Counted from the stretch's first letter, positions 1 to 11,000 are shown. The stretch is 64,000 bases of DNA from Sipunculus nudus (GCA_026874595.1 CM049309.1:23193033-23257032); one strand, 5' to 3'. Notes: a model not told the origin generated them from the letters alone. Numbers and translations: made by a program.

Positions 1-296
1 CGAAAGTCTAAGCATCCCTGTCAAATATATGAAAAAGCCCTTTTATTTATGATTTAACACCTAAAACTCATAGGCTTAAGTAATTGATTTTCATTGCAAA
101 CGACAATGAAATACTTACTATTTTCATTCGTCTCATACGTATACCATTTTTTACGCTTCTCCCCTTTAAAAAAATAGAATTTGGTTCTTAAGTCTTGAAA
201 TTCTGAATCTGGAACGGGCATATTTTAGCGCAGGTATTTGTAAGAATGGTATGACGCAATAGGGTTTTACCGCCAAGAGATATCCCAGATATTGTT

Positions 297-298
<2 letters not shown>
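1..298. other. Intergenic, nothing recognised
   Basis: AT-rich sequence with no long ORF, no repeat copy found elsewhere in the window, and no RNA-gene signature. Confidence 0.6.
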
Positions 299-346
<48 letters not shown>

Positions 347-374
347 CAACCACGTATATATATATATATATATA
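299..374. repeat. (TA)n microsatellite, interrupted
   Basis: Two (TA)n runs (299-345 and about 355-374) are separated by a short unique spacer. Pure dinucleotide repeats like this recur about ten times in the window. Confidence 0.97.
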
Positions 375-1571
375 AGATTTAAAAAAATATGGTCAAGAAA
401 AGTTGAAATGTTAAAAAAAGTCTCTATTTCTAATTATTTTATTTATGTATTTATTTCCATTATATAAACCTTACATTTCGAATAGTAGGGGGATAGATAC
501 ATTTATGGATAAACCCCCTCTTGTTCCCCACCCCCCCCCCCCCCCCCCCAGCCCCGTTGTATTGGCGGCCTTGTACACGCATGCGAGAATTCTATATAAT
601 ATGTACTGTATTTTATTCACTGAAGTCACGTGCGTCTCGCGAGACATGTAAACGTATTTTGTGAAGGAATTATCAATACGAGGTTTAATTCACCGCGACT
701 GAAGTTCATATAAATTTCGACTGGTTGTCTTAATTTTTTAAGTGGCATCTTTTGTTAAATGACTTTGTTGAGCAACGTTTTGTTTTCCCCAATACATTCC
801 CCGGGCTTAGAAACCGGAGAGGCAATTTGATCGTGTTACTCGCTACCTCAGAAAAATGTTTGAGATGAATTTTCTCTTTGTAAAATAATGAATAAAAGTT
901 AAGAAAAGATTTTAGTTTTGTTCCAAATATAACAATAGATCAATCATTTCAAGGATTCACGTTAACCCGGATAGTGCAATTTGACGTCTTGTTTTGTTTC
1001 AGTTTGAACAATCCTCGACGAATAGGGGCGGATACACGAGCACGAAAGGGGGGGGGGGGGGTGGGGGGGGGGGGGTGGGAGGGGATGGGTAACATCCTGA
1101 CACAGGTAAAAACGTGTGACGGGAATACTATATTTTATATATACACATCTCTCATGCAGACGTGAAAGGAAGAAAACAATAAGAGTCTCAAATTCGGCGC
1201 TGCCTTTTCAGTATTAGGCTGTCTTTTCACTTTTCCCGACAAAAATACGGATATGGTTGGAACTAAAATATGATAAAATTTGAGGAGGGTTTCCACTCGT
1301 ACGGACACGGACACGGCACCGTATACGGCAATTTCAAAACTCTTCCAGCACGGCTCCCCTTTCGGCGCCGTGTACGGCTCCATACAGGTATTCTCAGAAT
1401 GATGTTATATTTCAGGGAAGGCACTCAGCCCGTGCTTTCAAGTGTATATAATTAGTAAATTATACTATATTATCAGTACTTCTTCACTATATAGCCATAT
1501 ATATTTACATCAATACAGATATTCAGGACATCAAACTAAGGGGTGCATTATATTTACTCTATACTGGTGCT
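375..1571. other. Intergenic with C-tract, G-tract and ACGGAC-rich patch
   Basis: No credible gene is visible. The stretch holds a long C homopolymer (about 529-549), a G-rich tract (about 1,048-1,082) and a GC-rich patch (about 1,298-1,386) with tandem ACGGAC units and several CCGTATACGG/CCGTGTACGG-like palindromic pieces. A related GGACACGGACACG patch lies on the minus strand near 57,530-57,575, so this may be a dispersed repeat fragment. Short ORFs here are low-complexity translations. Confidence 0.55.
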
Positions 1572-1581
1572 TATATACATG

Positions 1582-1616
<35 letters not shown>
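1572..1616. repeat. (TA)n tract abutting the LTR
   Basis: Alternating TA with two CA interruptions. It ends exactly at the first base of the LTR. Confidence 0.95.
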
Positions 1617-2335
1617 TGTTACAGGTGCCTGTTTTATTGTGCGCAGTAGTGTTACATGTGTCTGTTAACATTTTTATTCATGTAGCGCAGGCATGGTTCG
1701 TTGCTATGGGAACCTCGCTTGTTGGGCGCTGGCACGCGTGTGGGGTCTAAAGCGTAGAGACACAGCGTTCCTTTTTGTTATAGATGTTTCGGGTCTGTTC
1801 ATGTGCGTGTGTATTGTTCATTGGAATTTTCCTTTTCAAGAATTTTCGGGTGAGAAGCTATAAATAAGGGGCTGTGTTCAGAGCCGGCAAAAAGGAAAAT
1901 ACCAGCGAGAACTAAGAGTCTTACTTTCACGTCAGTTAATGGCAGTTGTGTCAGATTTTCAACGGATTTTAAACAGACTGTCTCAAGTTTGCCTTTGGAT
2001 TATTACTATTTACGTGGATTATTGGTGTTAAAGGACTGTTGTTGAGCTGTGACAGTGGTGGTATAAAAAAAATCATGCCTAGGATCCGGACACTCTGGTA
2101 CTGTACATTTTGATTGTTATACCGTGTAATTGTATTGATCTAGCGTATTGTAATGTTAGGATTTTTTTAGAATAAATTATAATTATTTGTTAACATAAAC
2201 CACTGACTTCTTTATTCATTTCCCTAGACATTTCACGCTGCCTAGTGTTACAGAATCTGCATTTTTTTTTATCTCCGTAACAAAATTTGTGCTGATCACG
2301 ATTACGTGATCTGTTGTTAATAGGATTCCGTAACA
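1617..2335 (+). mobile_element. Solo LTR (probably Ty3/gypsy-like), copy 1
   Basis: The 719-bp unit begins TGTTAC and ends GTAACA, the short inverted termini typical of LTRs. It carries promoter and polyadenylation signals in the right order: TATAAATAAG near 1,859 and AATAAATTAT near 2,171. A second copy with the same order and several near-identical blocks lies at 25,282-26,034. No gag-pol ORF, primer-binding site or polypurine tract adjoins it, so I call it a solo LTR left by recombination. It sits exactly at the end of a (TA)n tract. Both sides show ATAT, which could be a 4-bp target duplication, but the flank is low complexity and weak as evidence. The gypsy assignment is inference. Confidence 0.75.
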
Positions 2336-3060
2336 ATATTAGAACCTTGCTCACTGATATAAATCATAAGACGCCCTCATTATACTTATTTCACTTATTT
2401 TACTGTGTTGAGGCCCATTTAAACCTAGTGAATCTATGTTTTATATAAGTATTAAAGTATGTGTGGTGACACACTAACGTGTCCGTACCCGGACCAAATA
2501 AGTGGAAACCTATAGCTTAAAGCGTATACTAGTATTATTCCCTTGCGCCACAACTCCGAGAAGTCTAACTCCTCGCTAGATATATTTTGAAATAAGAGGC
2601 ACTTGGCGAACTTGGGCTACAACAAGACATTCCTCAGCCATATTTTTTTATGAATTTATCTTGCGAAATATCTTTTTTTGAATATCTCAAGAAACATATA
2701 TATTTTATTTATTTTTAATTATTCAGATACATATATTTTCAGAGGACGCTATGCTGGACTATAAACTGCCGATGCAACAAAAAATGTATTATGAAGAGAT
2801 CATGTTAGATGCAAGAGAGATAAATTTATTTTATATGTTGGTGGGATACGGGCATCTAAAGTTTATGCTGACGTGATTATGCTTTTAAGTTCTGTGCAGG
2901 ATAAAGCGGCTTTGCCCATTTATATAATTTGTCATAGTATTAAAGGGGAGGGGCAGGTATCTAGCTCCAAAACCACATTGTAGCACTGGCGAAAGGAATG
3001 TTTTTTTTTCTTAAAAATGTATATCTTTATTTCTTTTCATTATTTATAATGTCAGGTTAC
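2336..3060. other. Intergenic, AT-rich
   Basis: No gene is seen. A TTAAAGGGGAGGGGCA string near 2,940 resembles the left terminus of the TTAA-type MITE family described at 11,001, but no body of that family follows it clearly. Confidence 0.5.
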
Positions 3061-3081
3061 CAGGTAATAACGGTGGCTGAT

Positions 3082-3300
3082 TTAGGACACAGAAACAAAT
3101 TTTTATTCGAGACCTCCAGATAACATCTCGAGATCTCGACATAACATATCGAGATTTCGACATAATATCTCGAGATATCACGATATAATTTTACCCCAAA
3201 AAAAATTAGGACACAGAAACAAAATAATTATCTCGAAATCTCAAGATAATAACTTCAGATCTCGACTTAATTTCTCGAGATATCGAGAAAAAAGTTCACA
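3082..3300. repeat. TCGAGAT-rich duplicated block
   Basis: The string TTAGGACACAGAAACAAA occurs at 3,082 and again at 3,206, 124 bp apart. Each copy is followed by runs of short palindromes built from TCTCGAGAT, ATCTCGAGATC and TATCGAGATTTCGA. The two halves are therefore a diverged tandem duplication of a palindrome-rich unit. Function is unknown. Confidence 0.75.
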
Positions 3301-3660
3301 GGAAAAAATTTAGTAAGTTCCCGTATGCGTTGTATAATCCATTCGATGCTTAATTGACGTAAAGCAAAACAAAGTTAGGGCCCATTCCGATATTTGAGGT
3401 CTATTAAATAGCTGTCTATTAAATTTTTTAAAAGAAAGCCAATCCCACGACGTACAGAATGTCTCTTTTGTTTATATCTACGGGTTTATAACGATATTTT
3501 GTTCGAAAACCGTTTGTTTACACCTGTACCCGATTGGAAACCTGTTTCAACCAAGCGCGATAAGCGAGGCAAAACATAAGGCACACGCCAACCGCGGCAC
3601 TTCACAAATCAAGATCAAGAAGCTACCAAAAGATGATATTTCTTATATTTTATATATTAT

Positions 3661-3881
3661 CTTTTCATGATTCTCCTCCTTGCTGGTGAATTTCCACGTG
3701 CGCAAGATCGGGCCTCTGGTCTTGTTAGGAAAGACAGACACGTGGACTGTTTTTACTCACACAAAGAACAATAACGGCGGTTAAAACAGGTGAACTGGAG
3801 ATCTGACTTTTGTATGCAGCCAGACTTACCTAGTAACGTGAGATAACACACATAGTATTGCAAATGAAAATGAACCTTTAA
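3661..3881 (+). mobile_element. TTAA-type MITE, right-hand part (diverged)
   Basis: The segment shares ordered blocks with the copies at 11,001, 20,428 and 46,175, including GCGCAAGATC, GGGCCTCTGG and CTTGTTA, followed by a short spacer and then ACAGACACG. It ends in CCTTTAA like the other right termini. The left boundary cannot be placed. Confidence 0.55.
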
Positions 3882-4211
3882 CGAACGGGCAGACGACGGT
3901 TAAAGGTCTAAACTATAGCTCAGATTACCTTAAGTCAACCTTTCTGAATCATAAATGATTTAAATTAACGAATGAATAGTTTAAATAATCTCGATAATCT
4001 TTCATCATGATTTTCTTTCTGCAGAAGACTCTGTTTTTGGTCTTAAAGCCACCATTCACCTGCCTGTCTTAGAATATATGTGATGCCGGCTTACTCTGAA
4101 TACAGATTAAAGAACTGACGCTACTAGCTGTGACTGATGTAAAAGCTTTTTATTTACACTCTCAGTAGACAAGGTACTTGAACCCATGTTGACATACAAA
4201 AAAGAAACATG
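3882..4211. other. Intergenic, nothing recognised
   Basis: AT-rich with no ORF of interest and no repeat copy recognised. Confidence 0.5.
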
Positions 4212-4214
4212 TAA

Positions 4215-4553
4215 GGCCAAAAAAAAAAAATAAAAGGTATGGTTCTCAGGCACCGCCCGCATCAATTTTAAACCCCCGCATCAAAACTTTTTACTTTGAT
4301 TTCCAATAAAAACTTTCCAATTTTGAGCTGCTGTCGCTCCAACATTTCTTTCAAGAAGATAAAACCATATAATTTCCTTTGTTTTGTAGTGCTTTTACTT
4401 GTTTAGCAAAATAAATCTGTTATTATCATGCTTTCCCTTATCATTTGACATTTTTATCGATACATACAAAAAAAATTAAAATAAAAAAAGCGCCCGCCCG
4501 CATTGATTTCTGAAAAAAAAGTGCCTGAGAACCATACTTTTTTTATTTTGGCC
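4215..4553. mobile_element. Intact 339-bp MITE with TAA target duplication (PIF/Harbinger-like)
   Basis: The ends form a near-perfect inverted repeat of about 32 bp. The left end reads GGCC, an A-rich run, then GTATGGTTCTCAGGCAC. The right end is its reverse complement, GTGCCTGAGAACCATAC, then a T-rich run and GGCC. TAA flanks both sides (4,212-4,214 and 4,554-4,556). Three-base TWA target duplications and GGCC-type termini are usual for PIF/Harbinger elements, so that superfamily is the best inference. The interior is AT-rich and has no transposase ORF, making it non-autonomous. Subterminal GCCCGC motifs occur near both ends. Confidence 0.87.
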
Positions 4554-4556
4554 TAA

Positions 4557-4916
4557 CCGAGTTGGGAGGACGTTTGACTGGTCATTGAAATATCCCTAGT
4601 TGTTGTTGGTGTGAGCATAGGGAGCAATGGAATATTTTGTCATTTACAAAACCCTGTTTTGTCTTAATTGAAGCCAGGTGTCCTTGCTAGAAGTGTTATA
4701 AACACGTGGATATAAACAAAAGGTACAACATGTATCCCGTGGAAATATAAAAGGTTTAAAAAGTTAAGTTTATTTGGTAGACGTCAGATATTGGAATGGG
4801 CCCCGTTATATTTGTTTTTCTTTACCTCAATTAAGCATCAAATGGTTCGTCAAGCGCCAACAAGGTCTTAAATACTTTTTTATATAAGATATATATAAAT
4901 ATACGGGTCAAGGGTG
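4557..4916. other. Intergenic, nothing recognised
   Basis: No gene, repeat copy or RNA signature is seen. Confidence 0.5.
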
Positions 4917-4926
4917 TATATATATT

Positions 4927-4976
<50 letters not shown>
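4917..4976. repeat. (TA)n microsatellite
   Basis: Nearly pure TA dinucleotides. Confidence 0.97.
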
Positions 4977-5119
4977 CATATAAAGTTAGATTTACTTCAT
5001 GTACTACAGAACTGTTTCGTGAGGACAGCTTATAGCTGTGCCCATTCCTCAGGTACAAACTCCCTTTTACTCTCGTCACTGTGATGTATTGAACTTGTAT
5101 GTGTATTACTGTAACTAAG

Positions 5120-5120
<1 letters not shown>

Positions 5121-5195
<75 letters not shown>

Positions 5196-5210
5196 TGGGT
5201 GTGTGTGTGT
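5121..5210. repeat. (TA)n then (GT)n microsatellite
   Basis: A pure TA run to 5,193 is followed by a short spacer and (GT)6. The low-complexity ORF across it is not a gene. Confidence 0.97.
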
Positions 5211-5252
5211 AATTTACACATTTACGGCGAGGCATTTATAAAGGACATGGTA

Positions 5253-5595
5253 TTCTGGTTTTGCTACTAGAATCGTGGTTCACTGCCCGTTAATCTGGCA
5301 TTATGGGATTCACTCCTCTCACAATAGTCTCATTGAATTCCTTCTGCTAATTCATTTCACTGAAAGAAATGAACAAACAGATGGAATGCAATGAATGCGT
5401 AAACTCTATCTCCACGATGTCGATAATTTAGTCCATCCTTTTTTTTTTTGAGGTGGAGGGGATGCAACCCCATCAGTTGTACGATATGTTTTTTTTTTTT
5501 TTCTTTTTTTTGTGTGTTTCCTTATTTTCCTTCTGTTTTTGTTTGACTTATAGAGTCAGTTTCGGAATATCAGCCGTTTTGGAGAGCATGTTTAG
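5253..5595 (+). repeat. Segmental duplicate, copy 1, interrupted by about 190 bp
   Basis: Two stretches (about 5,253-5,326 and 5,515-5,590) match the contiguous copy at about 5,783-5,930 almost base for base, including CTACTAGAATCGTGGTTCAC and GGAATATCAGCCGTTTTGGA. Between them this copy carries about 190 bp that copy 2 lacks, with two T-rich runs near its right end. It is either an insertion here or a deletion in copy 2. Confidence 0.85.
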
Positions 5596-5650
5596 GGTCA
5601 TCATGGCGTATTGAATGTGAATCCCGTCACAGCTGGGCCATATATCTTGA

Positions 5651-5737
5651 TCAGTTTTTCAGTGCCGTCACGTGACCTTTTTGTGCCTGATAACGCTTTG
5701 CAGAAATGGCAATTTGTTCAGGATTTAGGAGCCGCCG
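5651..5737 (-). CDS. Candidate terminal exon, unrecognised protein
   Basis: On the minus strand a strong 3' splice site (T-rich run then TTACAG) is followed in phase 0 by 28 codons and a TGA. The peptide starts RRLLNPEQ and ends VTALKN. It is basic with no recognised domain. Its phase matches the phase-0 donor of candidate exon 6,467-6,531, which would leave an intron of 729 bp. No AATAAA is visible just downstream, which counts against a true 3' end. An alternative is an internal exon using the GGTCAC donor near 5,677. This is splice-signal evidence only. Confidence 0.25.
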   Translation of the reverse strand, partial: RRLLNPEQIAISAKRYQAQKGHVTALKN

Positions 5738-5782
5738 CTGTAAAAAAATACCGTTTAATTTGATATAGATGACGTACCCTCG

Positions 5783-5930
5783 CCTCCTGGTTTTGCTACT
5801 AGAATCGTGGTTCACTGCCCGTAAATCTGGCATTATGGGATTCACTCCTCTCACAATTTTGTTATTTTCCTTTTATTTGTGTTTGCCTTTAGAACCGAGT
5901 CAGTTTCGGAATATCAGCCGTTTTGGAGAG
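5783..5930 (+). repeat. Segmental duplicate, copy 2, uninterrupted
   Basis: This is the contiguous counterpart of 5,253-5,595. It begins about 45 bp from candidate exon 5,651-5,737 and would lie inside the proposed intron between that exon and 6,467-6,531. Confidence 0.85.
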
Positions 5931-6466
5931 ACAGCGCAAACATTAGCGACAGAACCGAGCGATAATGGAGGGCCGATGATGGAGTGTACGACATTGGAAA
6001 TAAGGTCAAGGTCAAAAACAAATATCAAGCAAATATGATTGTGAAAATTGACCATATTGGAGATCTAACGAAAACGGGGACAGACGAAGTGGGCGGGGGG
6101 GGGGGGGGAGGGTAGAAAAGAACAAGATAATTGAAATCGATAGTTTTGTACCCGGGATTCTTAGAAAGTCTACCAACAAGAAAATTCGATCTAAATATTG
6201 ATATCAACCCCTATAAACCTCCCTTCCTGGGAGACGTAAAAATATCAGTTTATTTTTAGCTTAACGATGGAGTGATAATCTGATCAAGAGGGGTAAACCG
6301 AAACCAGACGCACACTCCCCCCAGGGATGATATATGAAATCCATTTCAGACTGCCTGGAGGTGGCAGATCTAACATATAACGTGGAGCAGCTTGTAGTGT
6401 GTGCGTTTCAGTTACATCTTGACAGAAGTGTCGCGTGAGTGATTCGCCGACTGTAACCTTACTTAC

Positions 6467-6531
6467 CATGGCACACTCTGTTTTGTTTGGTTTTACATTT
6501 AGTTTATTATTACACCGGAGGGTAGGTGGTA
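6467..6531 (-). CDS. Candidate internal exon with two cysteines
   Basis: On the minus strand a textbook acceptor (TCTTTCTTGTTTGCAG) and a textbook donor (CATG then GTAAGTAAGG) flank 65 bases that are open as TA plus 21 codons. The peptide contains TLRCNNKLNVKPNKTECAM with two cysteines. The phase is 1 in and 0 out. It could follow exon 16,449-16,496, which ends in phase 1, as an alternative to exon 10,784-10,935, or it could belong to a separate gene. I do not recognise the sequence. Chance pairing of good splice sites remains possible. Confidence 0.3.
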
Positions 6532-6539
6532 CTGCAAAC

Positions 6540-7859
6540 AAGAAAGAAATCTTAATCAACCTTTGCCATGAAGGTTCAATTTCTTGGGGCGACTGTCTAG
6601 ATCGCGATGTATTTGTGAATTTTAAATTATAATAGAGACTTGACCAGCTCTTAAACGTTTTGGTATCATTCTGGTTTGATTATTTTTAAAGCCTAAGGTT
6701 TATCACGTTTGTATTAAAAATATATAAAGGTCCTCCGTCATAGAATGCAACATATTGAGGCGACAATTGGCAACTGTAGTACTGTGTTTACGAATTGCTG
6801 CAACAGAGATGTTATATTGATACTATATCAATGCACGGCCAGGAATCGTAGCATGAGTTATTAATCTCACAGTTTGTCAAGCTTTCTTTGACACAAATCT
6901 CCCTAAATCGCAAATGAACGGCCCATTTCTTTAGCATGATCTTCCAAATACCACCAATTAAAAGAGGATTATGGCTTAAATTAACCTCGACATGAAACAG
7001 GCTGAGAACATTTTATACAAGCTCTATTAACATGGTATCTCCAAATTATTTTAATTATATTGCAGGCAATTTGAATTTTCTCGTTAATTTATCCAAATTT
7101 TATTAAATGTCCGAAGTTATCATTTATCAACATATTTCTGAGCAATATCCAAAGACGTTCCAGCATTTGTTCCAAACGCCTTCATATTAAAGACAGAAGT
7201 GCTTTTTAAAACAGTTTTGACAGTTTCTACTATTTCATTACCAACAGAATACATTTCGTTGTTATCTTTTTAGCTGTTTCTAATATCATTCACAGTGTTA
7301 CTTATTTTAGACGGCATGGCCCTACTGAGAGGAGAACAGTTACATTTTCATAAAAACGATTGAACACTGTGTTAATTCATTATCCTTAGAACAAAGCCAG
7401 CCTTAATTCGCCTCACAGGTTTCCACATTGCATTAACACCAGTGGGCGGAGTTTCAGTTTTTCATTCGATCACCATAAATGGGTGGCAACACGAGGAACA
7501 CTGAAAACAGGAGCACGTTAAAACTGTTGTTTGGTTATCACTATAGCTCCCGAAGTCTGACAACGTATTGTTCAACTGGATTTCCCGTTATAATCCGAAT
7601 AGCGTTGGTATCAGTCTATCATCTGCTCAGTTTTGTTAGTCGCATCCAGTACTCTCCGTCCTCCTGGAATTTCACTTAGTCTAACAATGATTAAATTTTC
7701 TGAAACAAAATCGTGAAATTCCTGTCACTGATATCCGCACATTTGGGGCTTATATCTATATTTCATTAGGTTTAATCCTGTTGTTTTAGACACCAGTCAC
7801 ACATGCAAATTAAAAGCGGTTTACGACAGGTTATACAACCACTTGCGGCTTGAAAATCG
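6540..7859. other. Intergenic, nothing recognised
   Basis: AT-rich unique sequence. The short ORFs show no domain, splice context or repeat relation I can support. Confidence 0.5.
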
Positions 7860-8220
7860 TAGGTAGTCTTTGAAAAGTCTAACGCAGTCCAACCACTCGC
7901 TTATAGTCGAAGGCTGTCCTAAGCAGTCGTTGGTAGCCTACTCCTATATAATTAGTCGCGAGTGGAATGCGCGCGGTATGCTTTCCTACGGCTTATCGGC
8001 AATGGTCGTAGAAGTATCAGTGGTAGGCCTACCCTTATGTGGTCGTTCTACTATATTCACGTGTGGTCGTGGATGTTCTTATGTGATCGGTAGCAATCAG
8101 AGGTACCGAACGATCGTACGACAAGTCATGAACCAGGGCAGGACCACTTCGACAGGTTAAGACTAGTCACGAATGATCCCCACTAGTGGTACGACGAGTC
8201 ATTAGACCTGTCGTGGTTAC
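7860..8220. repeat. Degenerate GTCGTA/AGTCGT repeat block
   Basis: The motifs GTCGTAGG, GTCGTACG, TAGTCGC, AGTCGTTGG and TAGTCACGA recur every 10-30 bases across the block without a fixed period. The 96-codon ORF through it is a by-product of the repeat rather than a gene. Confidence 0.6.
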
Positions 8221-9089
8221 GTAACTGCATGGTGCATAGAGAGCTACATGCACATGGCGAGGTTAATTTGGATTTGTATGATCCATGAAAAAAATTATAC
8301 ATGGTGAACTGACTTTCACGTGCACGGCTGAGTGTATCGGTGGTGTATATATCCCCCCCCCCCCAATAATGAAAAATTAGAGAAAAGGACACTTTCATTG
8401 GAGCATTGCTCGATACTCCTTGCTCCATATGTTAGGAATTTCTACCACTGAAATAACAACAAACTTGCTACTCCAATCTTTATTGTCCTGAATGCCTAAT
8501 TATTTCATGTATCTTGTGTCTCTGGATATTCATATTTCAAAACAAAATAATCTGTACGCAACGGAACGAGAAAAATAATCAAATTAGTTGATGCAGTTTA
8601 CAAACCGGAAGCTATTTTAAGATTTTTACAAATTTCGATCTACTTTTAGCATAATGAAAAATGTAAGATATTATATTTTTTTATATTAAAAAAAAAGATA
8701 AACAGTGGAAGTGACAAAACTGCAACTATTTTGTAATTCCAGTACACACACACACATATATATATTCGGGGTCCACAATCAGCTCAGTTCCTCAGTTTCC
8801 TTAATTTCACTTGAGATGAAAATTCGGTGATTTAGAAACATCGAACAGATTAAATAAATAATCTACATTACATGATGATATAAGACCCGGTCTGTCATCT
8901 TTCCTATTACCAATTCTACTAGTCCTGGAAATTATGTCAATGCTTTGTTGTGGATGTCACTGTACGGGGAAGATTTGTTCGACAAAAGCTCAGAATTTGA
9001 AAGGAAGATTGCACAGTTGTATATTTTTATAGAGAAAAAAAAAACCCATAATGAATTCCAAGAAAAAAAAATTCAGTAGCAATTGAGCA
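8221..9089. other. Intergenic with short C-tract and (CA)n(TA)n
   Basis: Contains a C homopolymer near 8,351-8,364 and a short (CA)n(TA)n near 8,742-8,765. No gene is seen. Confidence 0.5.
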
Positions 9090-10210
9090 TCACTGCGATC
9101 ATGGGAGAGCAGAGTATAGCTATAGATCAAGCTTGAAGTAAGGAGTCCTAGAAAATACAGAATCATTGACGAGTGGATGAGTCACAGATATTAGAAGTCG
9201 AAAAAAAAGGTTACAGAACCCATAGAGAGGTACAAGACGCACAGAGAAGCCTCGAGTCACCGGAGAAGGCAGAGATCATAGAGGAGTACATGAGTCATAG
9301 AGAACAGGAGTCGCATTAGATGCCGAATTCAAAGAGAATCAAGGAGTCACAGAAAAACACAAGAGTAATTTGAGAGTTGCGTTTATAGAGGATTACATGA
9401 ATTACAGAGAAATATAGAAATATATAGTCAATAGAGTGTATGAATCAAACAGAAATATAGAAGTTACAACTGAACATGGGAGTCATAAGAGAGTGATAGA
9501 GGAGTACAGGAGTCACAGAGGGCATAGAGTCACACAAGAGAACAGAAGTGGCGTGGACTACAAGTGTCACAGAGGAGTATAGGGTTAAACAGGAGTACAG
9601 AAGTGGCGTTGACTACAGGAGTCACAGAGGAGTATAGAGTCACACAGGAGTACAAAAGTGGCGCAGACTACAGGAGTCACAATAAAGTAAAGAGTTACAC
9701 AGGAGTACAGAAGTGACGTAGACTACAGGAGTCACAGAGGAGTATAGAGTCACACAGGAGTACAGAAGTGGCGTGGACTACAGGAGTCACACAGGAGTAT
9801 AGAGTTACACAGGAGTACAGAAGTGGCGTGGACTACAGGAGTAACAGAGGAGTATAGAGTCACACAGGAGTACAGAAGTGGCATGGACTACTGGAGTGAC
9901 AGAGGAGTATAGAGTTACACAGGAGTACAGAAGTGGCGTGGACTACAGGAGTCTGAGAGGAGTATAGAGTTACACAGGAGTACGGAAGTGGCGTGGACTA
10001 CTGGAGTCACAGAGGAGTATAGAGTTACACAGGAGTACAGAAGTGGCGTGGACTACAGGAGTCACAGAGGAGTGTAGAGTCACACAGGAGTACAGAAGTG
10101 GCGTGGACTACTGGAGTCACAGAGGAGTATAGAGTTACACAGGAGTCACAGAGGAGTATAGAGTCACACAGGAGTACAGAAGTGGCGTGGACTACAGGAG
10201 TCTGAGAGGA

Positions 10211-10211
<1 letters not shown>
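9090..10211. repeat. 55-bp minisatellite array
   Basis: From about 9,530 the array is regular. The unit contains CACAGGAGTACAGAAGTGGC, then GTGGACTACAGGAGTCACAG, then AGGAGTATAGAGT. The GTGGACTAC landmark recurs at 55-bp spacing. From about 9,090 to 9,530 the same words (GGAGTCACAGA, GAGTACA) occur in decayed form, so the array looks older at its left edge. At its right edge it passes directly into (TA)n after GAGTATA. Confidence 0.96.

Positions 10212-10272
<61 letters not shown>
10212..10272. repeat. (TA)n microsatellite at array end
   Basis: A pure TA run begins inside the last GAGTATA of the 55-bp array, as if the unit's own TATA had expanded. Confidence 0.97.
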
Positions 10273-10275
<3 letters not shown>

Positions 10276-10645
10276 CGATTCACGAATGATTAAAATATGA
10301 AATTTAGACAATCAGAACAGTTATGCTGAGAGCTTACAAAATGATTAATTCAGAAAAGGTCTGCATTGAATCTTTTAATATTAAATACAGCTTCACTCCT
10401 ATGCATGCGTGAGATATAGTATTTAAAAAACACAACATCATAATATGATCAGTACATTACCATTTATTGCTTAAATAGACAAGGGATCTTACATGAATAT
10501 AGTTGAGTTCAGCTAAATTAATCTTGACCTATGAAATGCATTTATAAGCATAATTTTTTTTTTCAACACAGAAAATTATTAATATTGTTGTAGGTTCGTC
10601 CGTAGCTTCTGCACGTCGTCGATGGATCGGTGAGATGTTTCTAAA
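10273..10645. other. Unassigned AT-rich sequence
   Basis: Nothing recognised. If the exon at 10,784-10,935 is real, this lies downstream of its polyadenylation signal. Confidence 0.5.
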
Positions 10646-10783
10646 CATTTTTTTTATTTACATACAGACAGTTGATGTTCTCAGAATATCTTTGTACAAA
10701 CTAAAAGAGGTTTGACTTCAATCAGACGGAGCATAAAAAACATGTCCCTTTGCTGTACAGAATGGAAATCGCGTCATTAAAAA

Positions 10784-10935
10784 TTAGTTTCCATGGATAC
10801 GAGAGGGATGCGCGGGACCGAAACACTTGGCAGCACACACGCGGTGGTCCACTCGGCATTGCATGAATCCGACAGCATCCTCTACAGTCCTGCTGCAGTC
10901 TATGAGTGCAGGCACACAGGCTGTCGTGTAGCAGT
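10784..10935 (-). CDS. Candidate terminal exon of a secreted six-cysteine peptide
   Basis: The minus strand shows a good acceptor (TTTTTTTGTTTTAG), then AC plus 49 codons, a TAA stop, and AATAAA 126 bases further on (10,653-10,658). That is a complete 3'-exon layout. The six cysteines are spaced C-x4-C-x6-C-x12-C-x6-C-x3-C, an almost mirror-symmetric pattern of the kind expected for a disulfide-linked helical hairpin. The phase (2 bases in) matches candidate exon 16,449-16,496, giving a GAC codon at the junction. The ORF extends upstream into intron and MITE sequence, so its ATG is not the start. No family is recognised. A secreted defence, signalling or venom-like peptide is an inference from cysteine content alone. 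Confidence 0.45.
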
Positions 10936-11000
10936 CTAAAACAAAAAAATGAAATAAAGTATTATAATTAAACATTTCATTTTTATTAATAAGACCCCAC

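Noticed and set aside
4831-5235. 134-codon minus ORF
   Set aside because: Mostly (YI)n from (TA)n tracts.
10025-10276. 83-codon minus ORF
   Set aside because: Translation of the 55-bp minisatellite and the adjoining (TA)n.
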